Origin: Pseudomonadota bacterium
GTDB lineage: Bacteria; Bdellovibrionota; Bacteriovoracia; Bacteriovoracales; Bacteriovoracaceae
Direction: 5' to 3'
Assembly (NCBI GenBank): GCA_021299675.1
Contig: JAJTIF010000361.1
Coordinates: forward strand, 1-7,266
DNA: 7,266 nucleotides
Below the pieces are notes generated by a model. The model saw only the letters and a program-made list of their open reading frames with translations, searched no databases and was not told the DNA's origin. The translations under genes were made by a program, and so were the position numbers. Positions 6,214-7,266 of the stretch are shown in pieces; the stretch's first letter is position 1; each line of letters begins with the position of its first letter.

Positions 6214-7266
6214 TACTCTTTCTTCACCACCGCATACATTTTGAGGGCCTCTTGCCGAGATTTTTCATAGACAACAACTGGCCTTGGATAGTCAGGTGCT
6301 ACGAGCGGGGTGGGGCAATGGATATCACCCTTGTCGACCTGGGCCAGCTCTGGGACCCACTGGCGGATGAAGACACCGTCTTTGTCGAATTTCTCACTTT
6401 GGTTGTAGGGATTAAAAATCCGAAAATAGGGTTGAGCGTCACAGCCGGTGCTCGAGGACCACTGCCAGCCACCGTTATTGGCGGCGAGATCAAAGTCCAA
6501 AAGTTTTTCGGCAAAGTACTTTTCCCCACGGCGCCAGTCGATCAAGAGAGTTTTGCATAGAAAGCTCGCCACCACCATGCGCAGACGATTGTGCATCATG
6601 CCCGTTTGGTTCAGGCAACGCATGGCCGCATCCACGAGTGGGTAGCCGGTTTTTCCTTCGCACCAAGCCTCAAAATGTTTTTCGCTCCCAAGCCACTTAA
6701 TCTGGTCGTAGTCAGGTTTAAAGCACTTTTTCTCCACATGAGGAAAGGCGTCGAGGAGCATGTGATAGAAATCGCGCCAGATGACTTCACTCAGCCACTT
6801 GCGACCTCCTTCGGTGGTGTTCGCAAGGCCTGCGCGCACCATGTCTCGCACCGACAGGCAGCCGTGACGGATGGAGGGAGAAAGATTCGAGGTCCCCTCG
6901 AGGCTTGGGATGTCGCGGGCCTCGCCGTAGTCTTTCATCTTTTTATCAAAATCTTTAAGGCGCTTGAGGGCTGCTTTGGATCCGGCCGCTACCAGTGAAG
7001 AGGTCTCAATGAAGCCCAACTCTCGGTGCCAGTCAGTGTCCAAAATATTTTTTGGATTCTTCCAGGGCACGAGACTTTTCAAATTCACCTTAAAGTCAGA
7101 CACAATATTTTCTTGTGCACTCAGAGTTTCGAGCCATTTATTTTTATAGGGCGTGAAGACTTTGTAGATCTGGCCTGAGCCGTTGAGAACCTCTTTCTGT
7201 TCATAAAACACGGAGTCTTTGAAGGTGTGAAAACTGATTTCTAATCCTTGCAGCGCAAGGCCTACG
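6213..7266 (-). CDS. phr: Class I CPD photolyase (deoxyribodipyrimidine photolyase), N-terminus off the window
   Basis: This flavoenzyme uses blue light to split cyclobutane pyrimidine dimers in DNA. The frame is open to the right edge. About 350 residues are visible, and the antenna-binding N-terminal domain (some 115-120 residues) is missing. A GTG at 7211 is internal, since family sequence (FHTFKDS) continues upstream. Counting from that GTG codon, visible features are KVFTPY at 17-22, the FAD-phosphate motif TSNLS at 107-111, EVIWRDF at 142-148, the EGKTGYP motif at 185-191, MHNRLRM at 206-212 and NNGGWQW at 245-251. The electron-transfer tryptophan triad is complete: W173, W226 and W249, corresponding to E. 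coli W306, W359 and W382. One unusual change is M205 where E. coli has W338. The gene points the same way as sdhC, with a ~130-base gap. Confidence 0.95.
   Translation of the reverse strand, partial: VGLALQGLEISFHTFKDSVFYEQKEVLNGSGQIYKVFTPYKNKWLETLSAQENIVSDFKVNLKSLVPWKNPKNILDTDWHRELGFIETSSLVAAGSKAALKRLKDFDKKMKDYGEARDIPSLEGTSNLSPSIRHGCLSVRDMVRAGLANTTEGGRKWLSEVIWRDFYHMLLDAFPHVEKKCFKPDYDQIKWLGSEKHFEAWCEGKTGYPLVDAAMRCLNQTGMMHNRLRMVVASFLCKTLLIDWRRGEKYFAEKLLDFDLAANNGGWQWSSSTGCDAQPYFRIFNPYNQSEKFDKDGVFIRQWVPELAQVDKGDIHCPTPLVAPDYPRPVVVYEKSRQEALKMYAVVKKE

Noticed and set aside
519..7149. Plus-strand open frames, for example 519-881, 3584-3913, 5514-5882, 6186-6560 and 6591-6998
   Set aside because: All lie opposite well-supported minus-strand genes, their translations look like antisense of those genes, and none shows a recognisable domain.
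7209..7211. GTG at 7211 as the photolyase start
   Set aside because: The frame is open to the window edge and the 18 residues upstream continue typical photolyase sequence (ending FHTFKDS), so the real start lies off the window.

Overview
This is a compact stretch of ordinary-looking bacterial chromosome. All nine genes or gene parts lie on the minus strand, so transcription runs from high to low coordinates. G+C is roughly half by eye. The gene set (class I CPD photolyase, a sdhCAB operon with a single five-helix di-haem type cytochrome b subunit, a YgdD-like DUF423 protein) fits a Gram-negative, menaquinone-using bacterium. Bdellovibrionota or a former deltaproteobacterium is my best guess, but that is an inference from gene style, not a proven placement. 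I see no mobile element, CRISPR array, tRNA or rRNA.

Layout in the direction of transcription: (1) 7266-6213, a DNA photolyase whose N-terminal ~115-120 residues lie beyond the right edge. (2) A ~130-base gap holding a 20-bp palindrome and a plausible sigma70-type promoter. (3) 6083-2682, sdhC-sdhA-sdhB, tightly packed with strong Shine-Dalgarno sequences: the succinate dehydrogenase (or fumarate reductase) complex. (4) 2652-1603, directly after sdhB, a two-part protein with an N-terminal SprT-like HExxH metalloprotease domain and a DUF2786 domain. (5) 1524-179, a probable three-gene unit: a small exported protein of unknown family, a PaaI-type hotdog thioesterase and a DUF423 membrane protein, with a 4-base gap and a 20-base overlap. 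(6) 178-48, a short intergenic region with a second copy of the palindrome. (7) 47-1, the first 15 codons of a further gene that runs off the left edge.

SdhA oxidises succinate with covalently bound FAD, SdhB carries the electrons through three iron-sulfur clusters, and SdhC passes them through haem b to quinone in the membrane. The other genes have no obvious link to this pathway. The photolyase and the SprT-like protein could both act in repair of DNA damage, but only adjacency suggests it.

The most notable points are the two matching palindromes (GTTTGAA-NN-TTCAAAC) in two different gene-upstream regions, which look like sites for one shared regulator, and the SprT-like/DUF2786 fusion at the end of the sdh operon. 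I found no convincing evidence of a novel multi-gene system.
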